This document shows, one piece after another, positions 12,963 to 13,432 of a stretch of DNA of 13,432 bases. The DNA is from an uncultured Collinsella sp. GTDB taxonomy: Bacteria > Actinomycetota > Coriobacteriia > Coriobacteriales > Coriobacteriaceae. The translations under genes and the position numbers were made by a program. Below the pieces are notes generated by a model that was not told where the DNA came from, ran no database searches, and worked only from the letters and a program-made list of their open reading frames with translations. The number at the start of each line of letters is the position of its first letter. Position 1 is the first letter of the stretch. The stretch covers positions 1 through 13,432 of the forward strand of contig CABRFW010000020.1 in assembly GCA_902470265.1 (NCBI GenBank). The letters are read 5' to 3'.

Positions 12963-13432
12963 TTACGAGCGCGAGAGCGAAACGGTTGCCTTCAGTGGAT
13001 TTTTGAACGCAGAGCGTCGGCGCATCCTGGCGGCCGCGACACCTGAGCGCCGCGCGCAGATGGAGGCTGCCGAGGAGTCGCGCGCGGTCTATCGCGCGTG
13101 GAACGCGGTGTGCTCGGGCACGCGCGAGGGGCGGCATGTGACGGGCTTGCGCTACCTGCCCGAGTCCAATGAGCTGCTGGTATATCTCGATTCGCCCTCG
13201 TGGACGCAGGAAATGACGCTGTTGCGCGAGATCATCCGCGCGCGCATGGAGCGCGCCGGTGCGCATGTGGACGGCCTGGTGTTCAAAACCACCGCGCCGG
13301 GTCACACGCCGCCCGCCGCCAAGCAGCGCCTGCGCCCGGCGACGACCGAGCGCCCGCCGGCCCCGCACGCCGACCTAAGTGAGGCCGAGCGCACCGAGAT
13401 TGAGCGCCAAGTGGCGCCCATCGAAGACCAAA
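12949..13432 (+). CDS. DUF721/DciA-like protein, N-terminal part (runs off the window)
   Basis: I translated this by hand from GTG 12949; 161 codons remain open to the window edge. After a charged Arg/Glu/Ala-rich N terminus, the segment LLVYLDSPSWTQEMTLLREIIRARMERAGAHVDGLVFKT, in codons about 74-112, matches the DUF721 pattern of a strand, a conserved Trp, an amphipathic helix and a second strand. DUF721 includes DciA, the widespread loader of the replicative helicase. The tail is Pro/Ala/Glu-rich. GTG 12949 is the only start before an in-frame TGA at 12940 and has AAGGTGG about ten bases upstream. It overlaps recF by 14 bp, so it is coupled to it. The position after recF is the standard actinobacterial order, and gyrB would be expected next. 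Confidence 0.87.
   Translation, partial: MRRANYERESETVAFSGFLNAERRRILAAATPERRAQMEAAEESRAVYRAWNAVCSGTREGRHVTGLRYLPESNELLVYLDSPSWTQEMTLLREIIRARMERAGAHVDGLVFKTTAPGHTPPAAKQRLRPATTERPPAPHADLSEAERTEIERQVAPIEDQ

Overview
The window is a chromosomal replication-origin neighbourhood of a high-G+C Gram-positive bacterium. The gene order rpmH-rnpA-yidD-yidC-khpB/jag-rsmG-parA-parB on the minus strand, diverging from dnaA-dnaN-recF-DUF721 on the plus strand, is the actinobacterial form of the oriC cluster: mnmE and mnmG, which sit inside it in Firmicutes, are absent. The character of the proteins (notably the DnaA, and an ATPase gene just before dnaA) suggests Coriobacteriia, perhaps Collinsella or a relative. 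That placement is inference from memory and is not proved by the sequence.

Layout, left to right. Positions 1-692 (minus) hold the N-terminal two thirds of a D-alanine--D-alanine ligase. Divergent from it is rlmN (778-1830, plus), which ends at a strong hairpin terminator. A second hairpin ends the minus-strand chromosome-segregation operon rsmG-parA-parB-small membrane protein (4841 down to 2027). Three perfect parS sites, exactly 39 bp apart, lie between parA and rsmG. A further terminator (about 4888-4919) separates this operon from the minus-strand block rpmH-rnpA-yidD-yidC-khpB (7066 down to 4938), which supplies ribosome and RNase P parts, the membrane insertase and an RNA chaperone.

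Positions 7067-7411 form the gene-free divergence point: the rpmH promoter plus a cluster of DnaA-box-like 9-mers of the form TTTTCAACA. To the right, on the plus strand, comes an uncharacterised 450-residue protein (GHKL ATPase domain, long Q/P/M/Y-rich disordered stretch, C-terminal winged-helix-like domain), only 15 bp ahead of dnaA. After dnaA lies a second origin segment (10505-10742) with more DnaA-box-like sites and, just before dnaN, five consecutive DnaA-trio triplets in AT-rich DNA. This is probably the unwinding site, giving a two-lobed, B. subtilis-like oriC. dnaN, recF and the start of a DUF721/DciA-like gene complete the window.

The most interesting items are the ATPase/low-complexity/winged-helix protein beside dnaA; the combination of atypical DnaA boxes with an Asp-to-Asn change in the DnaA DNA-recognition motif; the DnaA-trio element; the regularly spaced parS triplet and a near-parS sequence inside dnaA; and a small membrane protein translationally coupled to parB.
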